64,000 bases of DNA from positions 170,695-234,694 of the forward strand of contig NZ_BCRT01000001.1 of NCBI RefSeq assembly GCF_001552735.1, in the 5' to 3' direction. The translations under genes and the position numbers were made by a program. This DNA is from Sanguibacter suarezii NBRC 16159. GTDB taxonomy: Bacteria; Actinomycetota; Actinomycetes; Actinomycetales; Cellulomonadaceae. Each line of letters opens with the position of its first letter. Position 1 is the stretch's first letter. Below are positions 1-10,188 of the stretch, piece after piece. The notes beneath the pieces were generated by a model. The model saw nothing but the letters and a program-made list of their open reading frames with translations, was not told the DNA's origin and ran no database searches.

Positions 1-1139
<1,139 letters not shown>

Positions 1140-1215
1140 TCAACATCGCGCTGGTGCACCGGACAGCCGGGCGGCAGTGACCCGATTTCCCCGATGAGTT
1201 TACCGTCGATCGTGA

Positions 1216-1668
1216 CTAACGCAGCCGCGCCACGGCGTCGGCCGAGACACCGGAGTCGGCCAGGAAGGTCTGGCAGCGGGCGGCCTCGTCCTCTTCGCCG
1301 ATGATCTCGGCGGCCTCGGCGAGCGCGAGCAGCGCCCGCAGGAAGCCCTGGTTGGCCTCGTGGTCGACGGGGATCGGGCCCTGGCCGCGCCAGCCGGCCC
1401 GGCGCAGGGAGTCCAGGCCGCGGTGGTAGCCGGTCCGGGCGAAGGCGTAGGCGGTGACCTCGTCACCGCGGTCCAGGGCCTCCTCGGCGAGCAGCGCCCA
1501 CACGTACGACGACGACGGGTAGTCCCGTGCGACGTCGGCCACGGAGCGTCCGGCCGCGATCTCGGCGCGGGCTGCCAGGTCGGGGTGGTCGGCGCCGAGG
1601 AGGGTCGGGGCGATGCCGCCGAGCAGGTTGGTGTGGGCGGGACCGGAGGGGTGCGGGGCGTGGCTCAT
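1216..1668 (-). CDS. DUF3151 family protein
   Basis: A soluble protein of about 150 residues that matches the actinobacterial DUF3151 family; its biochemical role is unknown to me. It is largely helical and alanine-rich, with the segments YVWALLAEEALDRGDEV and AYAFARTGYHRGLDSLRRAG, which look like TPR-type helical pairs. Two starts are possible, ATG 1677 and ATG 1668. I prefer 1668 because a CACAAT hexamer ends exactly 7 nt before it, whereas the 1677 codon overlaps that hexamer. It is divergent from the first STAS gene, with under 100 bp between starts. Confidence 0.8.
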   Translation of the reverse strand: MSHAPHPSGPAHTNLLGGIAPTLLGADHPDLAARAEIAAGRSVADVARDYPSSSYVWALLAEEALDRGDEVTAYAFARTGYHRGLDSLRRAGWRGQGPIPVDHEANQGFLRALLALAEAAEIIGEEDEAARCQTFLADSGVSADAVARLR

Positions 1669-1675
1669 AGCTGCC

Positions 1676-1681
1676 ATTGTG
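1676..1681 (-). promoter_or_regulatory. Possible leaderless -10 box of the DUF3151 gene
   Basis: CACAAT on the minus strand lies 7 nt before ATG 1668. The same hexamer sits 6 nt before the purT start. It fits the TANNNT consensus imperfectly, so this is weaker than the TAG/TAC boxes of other genes here. Confidence 0.4.
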
Positions 1682-1750
1682 CCCCCTGCACCATGGAGAG
1701 ATCACTCACAGAGTCAACCTATGAAAGGTGCAGGGCCCCACAGGCGTGAC

Positions 1751-1756
1751 TAGAGT
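1751..1756 (+). promoter_or_regulatory. Leaderless -10 box (TAGAGT) of first STAS gene
   Basis: TAGAGT followed by 7 nt and then ATG 1764. No Shine-Dalgarno sequence is present. Spacing predicts transcription starting at or next to the A of the ATG. Confidence 0.55.
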
Positions 1757-1763
1757 CGTAGGC

Positions 1764-2120
1764 ATGATCCAGATAGCAACGTCGCCCGCCACCACCACTC
1801 TGGTGATAGCAGGGGATCTGGACCTTGCTGAACGCGACCAGTTCCCTGAGATCGCCGCGCGGGTCGTCGGACTCCGCCGCCAGCTCCTCGTGATCGACAT
1901 GTGCCGGGTCACCTTCATGGACTCCACCGGCGCGGCCTTCCTCATCTCGCTGGCCGACTCCGGCCGCAAGCGCGGCGGCGCGACGGTGCTGCGCGGCTGT
2001 GACGACCGCGACATGTTCGTGCTCGAGGTCTGCGGTGCGCTCGAGCTGTTCCGCATCGACGCCGACCACAGCTGTGCTCCCGCGACCCCGGCGTCGGGCA
2101 CCCCGATCTCACCTGCGTGA
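1764..2120 (+). CDS. STAS-domain anti-sigma factor antagonist
   Basis: A 118-residue single-domain STAS protein of the SpoIIAA/RsbV class. Such proteins, when unphosphorylated, bind an anti-sigma kinase and free its sigma factor. The motif VTFMDSTGAAFL places the phosphorylatable serine at residue 54 with its usual DSTG context. The start at ATG 1764 gives the expected short first strand; an upstream in-frame start would add 12 unconserved residues. It converges on the PP2C-kinase gene, whose 3' end is 16 bp away, and a second STAS gene lies on the far side of that gene. I infer that all three form one partner-switching module; the cognate sigma factor is not in the window. Confidence 0.85.
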   Translation: MIQIATSPATTTLVIAGDLDLAERDQFPEIAARVVGLRRQLLVIDMCRVTFMDSTGAAFLISLADSGRKRGGATVLRGCDDRDMFVLEVCGALELFRIDADHSCAPATPASGTPISPA

Positions 2121-2136
2121 GGACGGAGCGCGCCCT

Positions 2137-4416
2137 CTAGCGCGCTGAGGGGCGGATCTTCGCCCACACGAGCTTGCCCGAGCCGCTCGGGCGCCAGCCC
2201 CAGTCGGCGAGCCGCTCGACGATCTGCATGCCGTAGCCGCCCAGCCGGTTGGCGTGCCCGTCGGTGGTGACCGGCGGTGCCGGGTTGGAGTCCTCGACCT
2301 CGATGCGCAGGCCGTCCCCGGTGTCGAAGAGCCGCAGCGAGATGTGCCCCCAGCCGTGCAGGACGCCGTTGGCCACGATCTCGGAGACCACGAGCTCAGC
2401 GTTCGCGACGTCGTCGAGCTCCCAGGCCTGACAGGTGCGCAGCACCGCGTGGCGGGCGCGCCCGATCGAGGCCGGCTCGCTCGGCAGCAGCCAGCGCCGC
2501 GACCGCGGGCTCATCGCTGGCGGCGCGCCGTCGGCCACCGGGTCCGGCACCCGCACGACGACGACGGCCACGTCGTCCTCGGGGGCGTCGGCGAGGCGGG
2601 CGAGGAGCTCTTCCCCGATCCCGGCCGCGTCGGTCGCGGCGCTGCGCTCGGCCGCGTCGACCAGCGCTGCCAGCCCTGCGCGCAGCGCACGGTTGCGTCG
2701 TTCGATGAGTCCGTCGGTGTAGAAGATCAGCGCGTCGCCAGGCTCCAGGGTCTCCGCCGCGGTCCCGCGGGCGCGGGACCCGAAGCCGATCAGCGCGCCG
2801 CCGGCGCCGCTGAGCTGGGAGACCTTGCCTCCTCGGAGCAGGAGCGGGGGCAGGTGACCGGCGCGGGAGTACTCCAGCCGCCACCGTCCGGCCGGCTCGG
2901 TGGGAGTCGCCGTCTCCGCCTTGATCTGGCGCAGAGTGGCGTAGACCAGGCTCGCTGAGCGCGGCACCCGCATCCCCACCATGAGCTGGTCGACGCGTTC
3001 GAGCACCAGCTCGGGCGTCGTCAGCTCGAAGGCGTAGGACCGCACGACCGACCGGAGCTGACCCATCGTGGCCGCAGCCTCGATGTCGTGCCCGACGACG
3101 TCCCCGATGACCAGCCCGGCGACCTCGTCGTCGATGTGCAGGACGTCGTACCAGTCACCGCCGACCTGGGCATGGTCGGAGGTCGGGGCGTAGTACGTCC
3201 ACACGTCCAGGCCCGCGATGTCCGCCTGCTCAGGGAGCATCGCCCGCTGCAGCGTCTCGGCGAGCTGGTGCTCACGGGCGTACAGGCGCACGTTGTCGAT
3301 CGCCATGCCCACGCGGCGCGCGACGACGTGCAGCAGCGTCATGGTGGTCGCGTCGACGTCGCTGAGCGCCGCGACCGAAGAGTCCGTGGGGGTGGTGACC
3401 AGCAGGCCCAGCACGCGACGGCGGCCTGGGACCGCGTGGACGACGACCATCGGCCAGTCGTCGCGGTCTGCCGCGGCCTCGCCGCCGGTCTCGGTGGCGT
3501 CGGGGATGCCCAGCCGCTCGCGCATCTCGTGGGCCAGGACCCGAGCGGCGGTGCCCATCGGGTAGTCGGTGCGCAGCGGGAAGGTGATCGGGCCGGCGAC
3601 CTGCCCGTCGAGGAGGTCTTGCAGCGGGTCGATCGCCGGAGCGATCGACAGGGTGTGCTCGACGCTGACGCCGGGCGTGCGGGAGTCGCCGAGCGCGTCC
3701 ACGCTCACCCCCGCCTCCCGGGCCGGCCGGTTCGAGCCGCCCTGGGTGGTCACTGAGACGTTGATCCCCTCGGAGAAGACCAGCCCGTTGTCGTTGAGGA
3801 AGAACCCCGCCCACCCCACGACGCCGTGCTGCAGGTGCTGGGCGACCTCACGCAGCACATAGGGATAGTCCAGGTCGGTGAGCAGGTCGGAGACGAGGGA
3901 GACCAGGTCGAGGGTGGTCCGGGCGGCACGCTCAACCGCGATGGACCGCGCCTGTTCCTCGCGCTCGAGGACCTCCTGGGACACGTCGGTGATCATCGCC
4001 ACCCAGTGCCGCACGGTGTTGTCTCTGTCACGCACCTGCGCCACGGAGTACTCGAACCACGCCATGCCGCCGTCGGCGCGCGCGCTGAGCATCCGCCAGG
4101 TCTGGGGCAGGTCGTCCTCGTCGCCGACGAGGTCGGCGCGCAGCGCCGCGAAGTCGAAACCTGCGCTCCCAGGCGCCTCCAAGATGGTCAGCGCCAGCCC
4201 GACGACGTCGCGCGCGGGGTACCCGGTGGCGCGGGAGAACGCCTCGTTGGCCCAGACGATGGTGGGGACGTCGGGGGCAGGGTCGAGGATGAGCGTGGCG
4301 ATACCAGCAGCCTGGAGGGCGCGGTCACGGACGACCGGCAGATCGGTCGGTTCGTCGCCTGCGTCCGGTCCCGAGACCGGTAGATGTGCTTGAGCGCTCC
4401 GCATCGAGAACTCCAT
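2137..4416 (-). CDS. PAS-GAF-PP2C phosphatase with C-terminal HATPase kinase domain
   Basis: A 759-residue cytoplasmic signalling protein. In order: a PAS domain (about 30-150), a GAF domain (about 165-380), a SpoIIE/RsbU-type PP2C phosphatase (about 385-622) with GGDWYDV at 419, GDVVGHD at 438, YTDGLIE at 566 and DDVAVVVVR at 614, and an RsbW/SpoIIAB-like HATPase domain (about 645-755) with the N-box ELVVSEIVANGVLH at 674 and the G2-like GGYGMQIVE at 726. PP2C domains of this class dephosphorylate STAS proteins; the HATPase would phosphorylate them or bind a sigma factor. One chain therefore holds both opposing activities, and STAS genes lie on both sides. No membrane segment is seen. ATG 4416 follows an AAGGAAGGGAGG ribosome site; ATG 4404 is an alternative. 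Confidence 0.92.
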   Translation of the reverse strand: MEFSMRSAQAHLPVSGPDAGDEPTDLPVVRDRALQAAGIATLILDPAPDVPTIVWANEAFSRATGYPARDVVGLALTILEAPGSAGFDFAALRADLVGDEDDLPQTWRMLSARADGGMAWFEYSVAQVRDRDNTVRHWVAMITDVSQEVLEREEQARSIAVERAARTTLDLVSLVSDLLTDLDYPYVLREVAQHLQHGVVGWAGFFLNDNGLVFSEGINVSVTTQGGSNRPAREAGVSVDALGDSRTPGVSVEHTLSIAPAIDPLQDLLDGQVAGPITFPLRTDYPMGTAARVLAHEMRERLGIPDATETGGEAAADRDDWPMVVVHAVPGRRRVLGLLVTTPTDSSVAALSDVDATTMTLLHVVARRVGMAIDNVRLYAREHQLAETLQRAMLPEQADIAGLDVWTYYAPTSDHAQVGGDWYDVLHIDDEVAGLVIGDVVGHDIEAAATMGQLRSVVRSYAFELTTPELVLERVDQLMVGMRVPRSASLVYATLRQIKAETATPTEPAGRWRLEYSRAGHLPPLLLRGGKVSQLSGAGGALIGFGSRARGTAAETLEPGDALIFYTDGLIERRNRALRAGLAALVDAAERSAATDAAGIGEELLARLADAPEDDVAVVVVRVPDPVADGAPPAMSPRSRRWLLPSEPASIGRARHAVLRTCQAWELDDVANAELVVSEIVANGVLHGWGHISLRLFDTGDGLRIEVEDSNPAPPVTTDGHANRLGGYGMQIVERLADWGWRPSGSGKLVWAKIRPSAR

Positions 4417-4432
4417 CCTCCCTTCCTTCTCC

Positions 4433-4473
4433 GTGCGCTAGCCAATTGTCCATCACTGTGCGCTAGCCAATTG
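4433..4473. repeat. Perfect 16-bp direct repeat in divergent promoter region
   Basis: GTGCGCTAGCCAATTG occurs at 4433-4448 and again at 4458-4473, a 25-bp period. The pair lies between the divergent starts of the PP2C-kinase gene (4416) and the second STAS gene (4517). Its position suggests an operator or a pair of promoter elements controlling the module. Confidence 0.7.
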
Positions 4474-4516
4474 CTCGCCGACCGGACACAATGGTCATCT
4501 GCCGAAGGGAGCATTC

Positions 4517-4984
4517 GTGGGCGACGCTAACACCCCTGCCGCTGGTCAGCCTCTCCAGTCCGTACGCCCGCCGTCACTCTCAGTGTCAGGCGGTGAGTCC
4601 AAGCCTGCCACCACCGGGGCTATCGAGCCCGGAAGTGTGCACGTCATCGTGGGTACCACGCACGCGCGAGTCGTGCTGTCCGGAGAGATCGACGCGGACC
4701 TCGCGGCTGATCTCGCAGAGGCGACACGAGACGTGCAGGACTCGAAGCTCGCGGTCGAGATCGATGCGCACCACGTGACGTTCATGGACTCCACCGGTGT
4801 GGCGTTCCTCGCACGCCTGTCCGCGGTCACCCAGGAACCGGTCCGGATCTTCAACACACCCCCGACCGTACGCTTCCTGCTCGAGGTGACGAGCATCGGG
4901 AGCATGCTCGAGATCGTCGAGGACACCCCCGGCGCGACCGGCGCGCCACCGCACATGCTCGGTCACCTGCGGCTCACCGACTGA
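4517..4984 (+). CDS. STAS-domain anti-sigma factor antagonist with N-terminal extension
   Basis: A 155-residue protein with a STAS domain at about 40-145. The phosphorylation motif VTFMDSTGVAFL puts the acceptor serine at residue 92. The first 38 residues are a low-complexity Pro/Ser/Gly-rich extension not found in minimal SpoIIAA proteins. GTG 4517 is chosen because GAAGGGAG lies 6-7 nt upstream. It is transcribed away from the PP2C-kinase gene and shares its divergent control region, which contains the 16-bp direct repeat. It is the second STAS partner of the module. Confidence 0.85.
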   Translation: MGDANTPAAGQPLQSVRPPSLSVSGGESKPATTGAIEPGSVHVIVGTTHARVVLSGEIDADLAADLAEATRDVQDSKLAVEIDAHHVTFMDSTGVAFLARLSAVTQEPVRIFNTPPTVRFLLEVTSIGSMLEIVEDTPGATGAPPHMLGHLRLTD

Positions 4985-5034
4985 CGGTTCCGCAGGCGGC
5001 ACGACTGGACTCCTGACCCCATGCACGACCAGAC

Positions 5035-5073
5035 GCACGAAGGCCCCGGTGGAATCCACCGGGGCCTTCGTGC
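5035..5073. terminator. Bidirectional hairpin terminator
   Basis: A perfect 18-bp inverted repeat (arms 5035-5052 and 5056-5073) with the 3-nt loop AAT, between the convergent STAS and fba genes. There is no T-run, as is common in high-GC actinobacteria. Confidence 0.8.
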
Positions 5074-5100
5074 ACTCAGAGATGATCAGATGAGATCAGC

Positions 5101-6123
<1,023 letters not shown>

Positions 6124-6226
6124 CAAAAACTCCTGTGAGAGAGGGGGCAGAACGCTTTCCCACCAAGTTTGTCATGAAACCGCGGCGAAGGTCCTAGGCC
6201 GTTCGGCCCGTGGTCAGCGCGAGCGG

Positions 6227-6943
6227 TCAGATCTGGCCGTGCTGGACCACCCAGGCGTGCATCGCGATCGCCGCGGCAGCCCCGGCGTTGATGGACCGCG
6301 TGGAGCCGAACTGGGTGATGTGGAGGATGTCCGTGCTGGCCAGCCGAGCCTCCTCGGTGAGCCCGGTGCTCTCCTGACCGAAGAGCAGCGCGCACTCGCG
6401 CGGGAAGACGTAGCCCTCGATCGGGATCGAGCCGGGGACGTTGTCGATCCCGATGACCGGCACCCCGGCCTCGCGCGCCCACTCGAGGAAGGCCGCGACG
6501 TCGGGGTGGTGGCGGATGTGCTGGTAGCGGTCGGTGACCATGGCTCCCCGGCGATTCCACCGGCGTCGTCCGACGATGTGGATCTCGGCGGCGGCGAAGG
6601 CGTTCGCGGTGCGCACCACGGACCCGATGTTGAGGTCGTGCCCCCAGTTCTCGATCGCCACGTGCAGCGGGTGGCGGCGGGTGTCGAGCTCGGCGACGAT
6701 CGCCTCCATCGTCAGGTAGCGGAACTCGTCGACGACGTTGCGCCGGTCCCCCGCCGCCAGCAGCTCGACGTCGTAGCGCGGGTCGAGCTCGCCCGTCTCG
6801 GTGCGCGGCCAGGCCGCCTCACCGCCGGGCCACGGTCCGACGCCCACCTCGAGCTGCGGCTCGGTCTCCTCGGGACGGACCGGCTCGCCACCCCCTGCCT
6901 CGGTCGCCTCGGTCGTCCTCTGGTCTGCGAGCGGCTGCGCCAT
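6227..6943 (-). CDS. TrmH/SpoU-family RNA 2'-O-methyltransferase
   Basis: A 238-residue SPOUT-class methyltransferase expected to use S-adenosylmethionine to methylate a 2'-OH in tRNA or rRNA. The three SpoU motifs are visible: DLNIGSVVRTANAF (motif 1), ALLFGQESTGL (motif 2) and SINAGAAAAIAMHAW (motif 3), with the trefoil-knot region at the C-terminus. The first 60 residues are a charged, proline-rich extension. The start ATG 6943 shares its A with the last base of the purT stop (TAATG), so the two are translationally coupled. The target nucleotide cannot be told from sequence. Confidence 0.9.
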   Translation of the reverse strand: MAQPLADQRTTEATEAGGGEPVRPEETEPQLEVGVGPWPGGEAAWPRTETGELDPRYDVELLAAGDRRNVVDEFRYLTMEAIVAELDTRRHPLHVAIENWGHDLNIGSVVRTANAFAAAEIHIVGRRRWNRRGAMVTDRYQHIRHHPDVAAFLEWAREAGVPVIGIDNVPGSIPIEGYVFPRECALLFGQESTGLTEEARLASTDILHITQFGSTRSINAGAAAAIAMHAWVVQHGQI

Positions 6944-8199
6944 TAGACCAGCTCGATCCGCAGCGCGGCCGCCGCCGCCCGGGCCCGTGCGCGGGCCTCG
7001 TCCACGTCCGCTCCGCGAGCGAGGGCCACCGCGACCCGCCGGCGACCGGAGACCGACGGCTTGCCGAAGATCCGCACCTGCGCCGTCGGCACCGACAGCG
7101 CCTGCTCGACGCCGGTGACCACGGGCACCCCGTCGCCTTCGGCCAGCACCGCGCACGACGCCGCGGCCTGCTGCCCGGGACCACCGATCCGGGTGACGTC
7201 CCCGGCAGGCAGCCCCAGGATCGCGCGGGCGTGCAGGGCGAACTCGCTGAGGTCCTGGGAGACGAGGGTGACCAGGCCGGTGTCGTGCGGCCGCGGGGAG
7301 ACCTCGGAGAACAGCACGTCCTCCCCCACCACGAACAGCTCGACGCCGAACACGCCGTAGCCGCCCAGGTCACCGGTGACCGCCGCCGCCATCTCCTGCG
7401 CGCGCTGCAGCACGACGTCGGGCACGTGCTGGCCCTGCCAGGACTCGCGGTAGTCGCCGTCCACCTGCGTGTGGCCGATGGGGTCGAGGAAGGTGGTGCC
7501 GCCGGCGTGGCGCACGGTGAGCAGGGTGAGCTCGTAGTCGAAGTCGACGAAGCCCTCCACGATGACCCGCACCCCGGGAGCGTCCGGGCCCGTGGAGACG
7601 ACCCGGCCGCCGGTCTGGGCGTAGTCCCAGGCGGCGTCGACGTCGTCGGCCGTGCGGATCACCGACTGCCCCTTCCCCGAGGAGCTCATGACCGGCTTGA
7701 CCACGCAGGGCAGGCCGACGGCTGCCGTCGCCGCGCGCAGGTCCGCCAGGGTGTCGACGAAGCGGTAGGGCGAGGTGGGCAGGGCGAGGGTCTCGGCGGC
7801 CAGGCGGCGGATGCCCTCCCGGTCCATGGTCAGCGCCGTCGCACGCGCGGTCGGGATGACGGTCACCCGGCCGGCGGCCTCCACCTCGGCGAGCACCTGG
7901 GTGGCGATCGCCTCGATCTCCGGCACGACGACGTCGGGGGCAACCTCGGCGAGGAGGGTGCGCAGCGCATCGGCGTCGAGCATGTCCACCACGCGCGAGT
8001 CGTGGGCGACCTGCATGGCCGGGGCGCCGGCGTAGCGGTCGGCGGCGATGACCTCCACGCCCAGACGCTGCAGCTCGATGGCGACCTCTTTGCCGAGCTC
8101 ACCGGCACCGAGCAGCAGGACACGGGGAGCGCCGGGGCTGCCGGGGGCAGCGAAGGCGGGCGGGCGCACGAAAGGAGCGGGAGGGGTGTGGCTGGTCAT
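6943..8199 (-). CDS. purT: Formate-dependent phosphoribosylglycinamide formyltransferase
   Basis: A 418-residue ATP-grasp enzyme that formylates GAR with formate and ATP, the folate-independent route at the third step of purine synthesis. It begins with the N-terminal dinucleotide-like fold [13 protein letters not shown], then shows the ATP-grasp core with [36 protein letters not shown] and the metal site [12 protein letters not shown], all diagnostic of PurT over PurK. ATG 8199 (MTSHTPP) is chosen over an upstream in-frame start, because a hexamer at 8206-8211 sits just before it. The 3' end overlaps the methylase start. Confidence 0.95.
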   Translation of the reverse strand: MTSHTPPAPFVRPPAFAAPGSPGAPRVLLLGAGELGKEVAIELQRLGVEVIAADRYAGAPAMQVAHDSRVVDMLDADALRTLLAEVAPDVVVPEIEAIATQVLAEVEAAGRVTVIPTARATALTMDREGIRRLAAETLALPTSPYRFVDTLADLRAATAAVGLPCVVKPVMSSSGKGQSVIRTADDVDAAWDYAQTGGRVVSTGPDAPGVRVIVEGFVDFDYELTLLTVRHAGGTTFLDPIGHTQVDGDYRESWQGQHVPDVVLQRAQEMAAAVTGDLGGYGVFGVELFVVGEDVLFSEVSPRPHDTGLVTLVSQDLSEFALHARAILGLPAGDVTRIGGPGQQAAASCAVLAEGDGVPVVTGVEQALSVPTAQVRIFGKPSVSGRRRVAVALARGADVDEARARARAAAAALRIELV

Positions 8200-8205
8200 G
8201 GCTCT

Positions 8206-8211
8206 ATTGTG
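8206..8211 (-). promoter_or_regulatory. Possible leaderless -10 box of purT
   Basis: CACAAT on the minus strand, 6 nt before ATG 8199. A weak match to TANNNT, but the same hexamer and spacing class is found before the DUF3151 gene. Confidence 0.35.
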
Positions 8212-8295
8212 GCGCGCCGGCAAGCGGTATGTGGGCATCGTGTGTCAGGTGCACGGCACCGCGTGGACACACCGGGAGGCGCTGCGGCGACCCCG

Positions 8296-8301
8296 TAGGC
8301 T
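8296..8301 (+). promoter_or_regulatory. Leaderless -10 box (TAGGCT) of dedA-like gene
   Basis: TAGGCT, then GGGGCAC, then GTG 8309; 7-nt spacing and no ribosome-binding site. Confidence 0.55.
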
Positions 8302-8308
8302 GGGGCAC

Positions 8309-9037
8309 GTGATCACCGACGCACTCATCTCCGCAAGCGACCAGGTCATGGCCTTGGGTCCCAGCTGGCTCAATGCCGACTCCTTGATCGAGTCCTTCGG
8401 CGCATACGCGCTGATCGGGATCGTCCTGGTGGTGTTCATCGAGACGGGGCTGCTGTTCCCGTTCCTGCCCGGGGACTCGTTGCTGTTCACCGCGGGGATG
8501 CTCGTCGCGCAAGAACAGCTCGACTTCCCGCTGTGGCTGCTGTGCGTGCTGCTGTTCGTGGCAGCCTTCGCCGGTGACCAGGTGGCGTACTTCATCGGTC
8601 ACAAGGCGGGTCCGAGGATCTTCAACAAGCCGGACTCGCGGTTCTTCAAGCAGTCCTACATCGACCAGACGAACGCGTTCTTCGACAAGTACGGCGGCCG
8701 GGCGATCATCCTGGCGCGCTTCGCGCCCTTCGTGCGGACCTACGCCCCGGTCGCGGCCGGCGTCGGGAAGATGCCCTACCGCCACTTCGTCTCGTACAAC
8801 GTCATCGGTGCGCTGCTGTGGGGCGTGGGGATCACGGTGCTCGGGTACTTCCTCGGTCAGATCACCTTCGTGCACGACAACATCGAGGCCATCCTCGTCC
8901 TCATCGTGTTCGTCTCCGTGCTGCCGATCATCATCGAGGTGAGCCGCGGCTGGCTCGCCAAGCGCAAGGCCGCCCCGGCTGGCGACGCGACACAGACCGC
9001 CGCGCAGTCCCCGACCGACCCGAAGGAGATCCGCTGA
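8309..9037 (+). CDS. DedA/VTT-family membrane protein
   Basis: A 242-residue polytopic inner-membrane protein of the DedA (SNARE-associated, VTT) family, now linked to flipping of undecaprenyl phosphate or phospholipids. Family motifs include FIETGLLFPFLPGDSLLF near residue 45, the GDQVAYFIG helix, KYGGRAIILARFAPFVRTYAPVAAG and a C-terminal hydrophobic helix. GTG 8309 is the start supported by the preceding TAGGCT box; an upstream in-frame start would add about 87 residues with no family similarity. Its stop overlaps the start of the HAD gene (TGATG), so the two are co-translated. Confidence 0.92.
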   Translation: MITDALISASDQVMALGPSWLNADSLIESFGAYALIGIVLVVFIETGLLFPFLPGDSLLFTAGMLVAQEQLDFPLWLLCVLLFVAAFAGDQVAYFIGHKAGPRIFNKPDSRFFKQSYIDQTNAFFDKYGGRAIILARFAPFVRTYAPVAAGVGKMPYRHFVSYNVIGALLWGVGITVLGYFLGQITFVHDNIEAILVLIVFVSVLPIIIEVSRGWLAKRKAAPAGDATQTAAQSPTDPKEIR

Positions 9038-9810
9038 TGACCCGGACCATCGAGTCGTGGCTCACCGACATGGACGGGGTGCTCGTCCACGAGGGCCACG
9101 CGATCCCGGGTGCTGCGGAGTTCATCAGGACGCTGCGGGACTCCGAGCGGCCGTTCCTCATCCTCACGAACAACTCCATCTTCACCGCGCGTGACCTGCG
9201 GGCCCGTCTCTACACCTCCGGGATCGACGTGCCCGAGGCGTCCATCTGGACGTCCGCGCTGGCCACCGCGCAGTTCCTGTCCGACCAGGTCCCCGGCGGC
9301 AGCGCCTACGTGATCGGCGAGGCCGGGCTGACCACCGCGCTCTACGAAGCGGGCTACACCCTCACCGAGTCCGACCCGGACTACGTGGTGCTCGGCGAGA
9401 CGCGCACGTACTCCTTCGAGGCGATCACCAAGGCGGTCCGCCTCATCCTCGGTGGCGCCCGGTTCATCTGCACCAACCCCGACGCGACCGGGCCGTCCGC
9501 CGAGGGCCCGCTGCCCGCCGCCGGCGCGGTGGCCGCGATGATCACCCGCGCGACCGGGCGCGAGCCGTACTTCGTGGGCAAGCCGAACCCGATGATGTTC
9601 CGCTCAGCCCTCAACCGCATCGACGCCCACTCCGAGTCCACCGCGATGATCGGCGACCGGATGGACACCGACGTGGTGGCCGGCATCGAGGCAGGTCTGC
9701 ACACCTTCCTCGTGCTCACCGGCTCGACCAAGCTCAAGGACGTGGACAAGTACCCCTTCCGCCCGAGCACGGTGGTGGACTCGATCGCGAACCTCATCGA
9801 ACGCATCTGA
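9037..9810 (+). CDS. NagD-like HAD-superfamily phosphatase
   Basis: A 257-residue HAD hydrolase of the NagD/PNPase type (class IIA). Motif I is LTDMDGVLV with the nucleophile and acid-base aspartates near residues 10 and 12; motif II is LTNNS; the type-II cap follows; and motif IV is IGDRMDTDV with the metal-binding aspartates. These enzymes remove phosphate from small nucleotides or sugar phosphates; the substrate here is not evident. AAGGAG lies 10 nt before ATG 9037. It overlaps the dedA-like stop codon and is followed by a strong hairpin. Confidence 0.9.
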   Translation: MTRTIESWLTDMDGVLVHEGHAIPGAAEFIRTLRDSERPFLILTNNSIFTARDLRARLYTSGIDVPEASIWTSALATAQFLSDQVPGGSAYVIGEAGLTTALYEAGYTLTESDPDYVVLGETRTYSFEAITKAVRLILGGARFICTNPDATGPSAEGPLPAAGAVAAMITRATGREPYFVGKPNPMMFRSALNRIDAHSESTAMIGDRMDTDVVAGIEAGLHTFLVLTGSTKLKDVDKYPFRPSTVVDSIANLIERI

Positions 9811-9827
9811 GCGAGACGGTCTGACAG

Positions 9828-9864
9828 CAGGGCCGGGCCGGGGTGATTCCCCGACCCGGCCCTG
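9828..9864 (+). terminator. Hairpin terminator after NagD-like gene
   Basis: Inverted repeat of CAGGGCCGGG-type arms around a TGATTC loop, 17 bp after the stop codon. GC-rich with no T-run. Confidence 0.65.
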
Positions 9865-9989
9865 CGGCGTTCCCGGGAGGGGGGCTCGGGTGGCCTCGGC
9901 GTCCCATCCACCTGCACCTCTCCCCCGCTCCGCTCGTCCCTCCCCGCCCTGCCCGTCGTCCCCGCCCTGCCCCGCCCTGCCCCGCCGTC

Positions 9990-10055
9990 GAGGTCGTCTA
10001 TCAGGTGCGAGGTCGTCTATCTGAACAGACGACCTCGCACCTGATAGACGACCTC
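9990..10055. repeat. 66-bp palindromic repeat, copy 1
   Basis: A perfect 29-bp inverted repeat with the 8-nt loop ATCTGAAC. Each arm holds two GAGGTCGTCT decamers separated by the linker ATCAGGTGC, so the element carries the decamer four times at 18-19 bp intervals. It is identical to copy 3 (50784-50849) and related to copy 2 (40147-40220). It sits in the 378-bp gap between two convergent genes, between their separate terminators, with C-rich sequence to its left and G-rich sequence to its right. No coding capacity is apparent. Confidence 0.95.
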
Positions 10056-10130
10056 ACCACTGACGCTGGCGGGCGGGAGCGCGGCGCGTCGCGGCGCGGT
10101 GGGGCGGCTGGCGGAGGGCTGGCGGGACGA

Positions 10131-10169
10131 CGAAGCGCCCCTGTCCGGGGATCGGACAGGGGCGCTTCG
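10131..10169 (-). terminator. Hairpin terminator after HtaA protein gene
   Basis: A 17-bp perfect stem (10131-10147 with 10153-10169) and the loop GGGAT, directly after the 3' end of the surface-protein gene read on the minus strand. Confidence 0.8.
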
Positions 10170-10188
10170 GTGTGGAGCAGGTGGCAGG

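Noticed and set aside
9990..10055. CRISPR repeat or phage attachment site
   Set aside because: Copies are single, far apart, without spacers or cas genes, and no integrase or tRNA junction lies beside them.
9990..10055. Simple terminator
   Set aside because: Both flanking genes already have their own hairpins, and copy 2 lies between divergent genes where no transcript ends.
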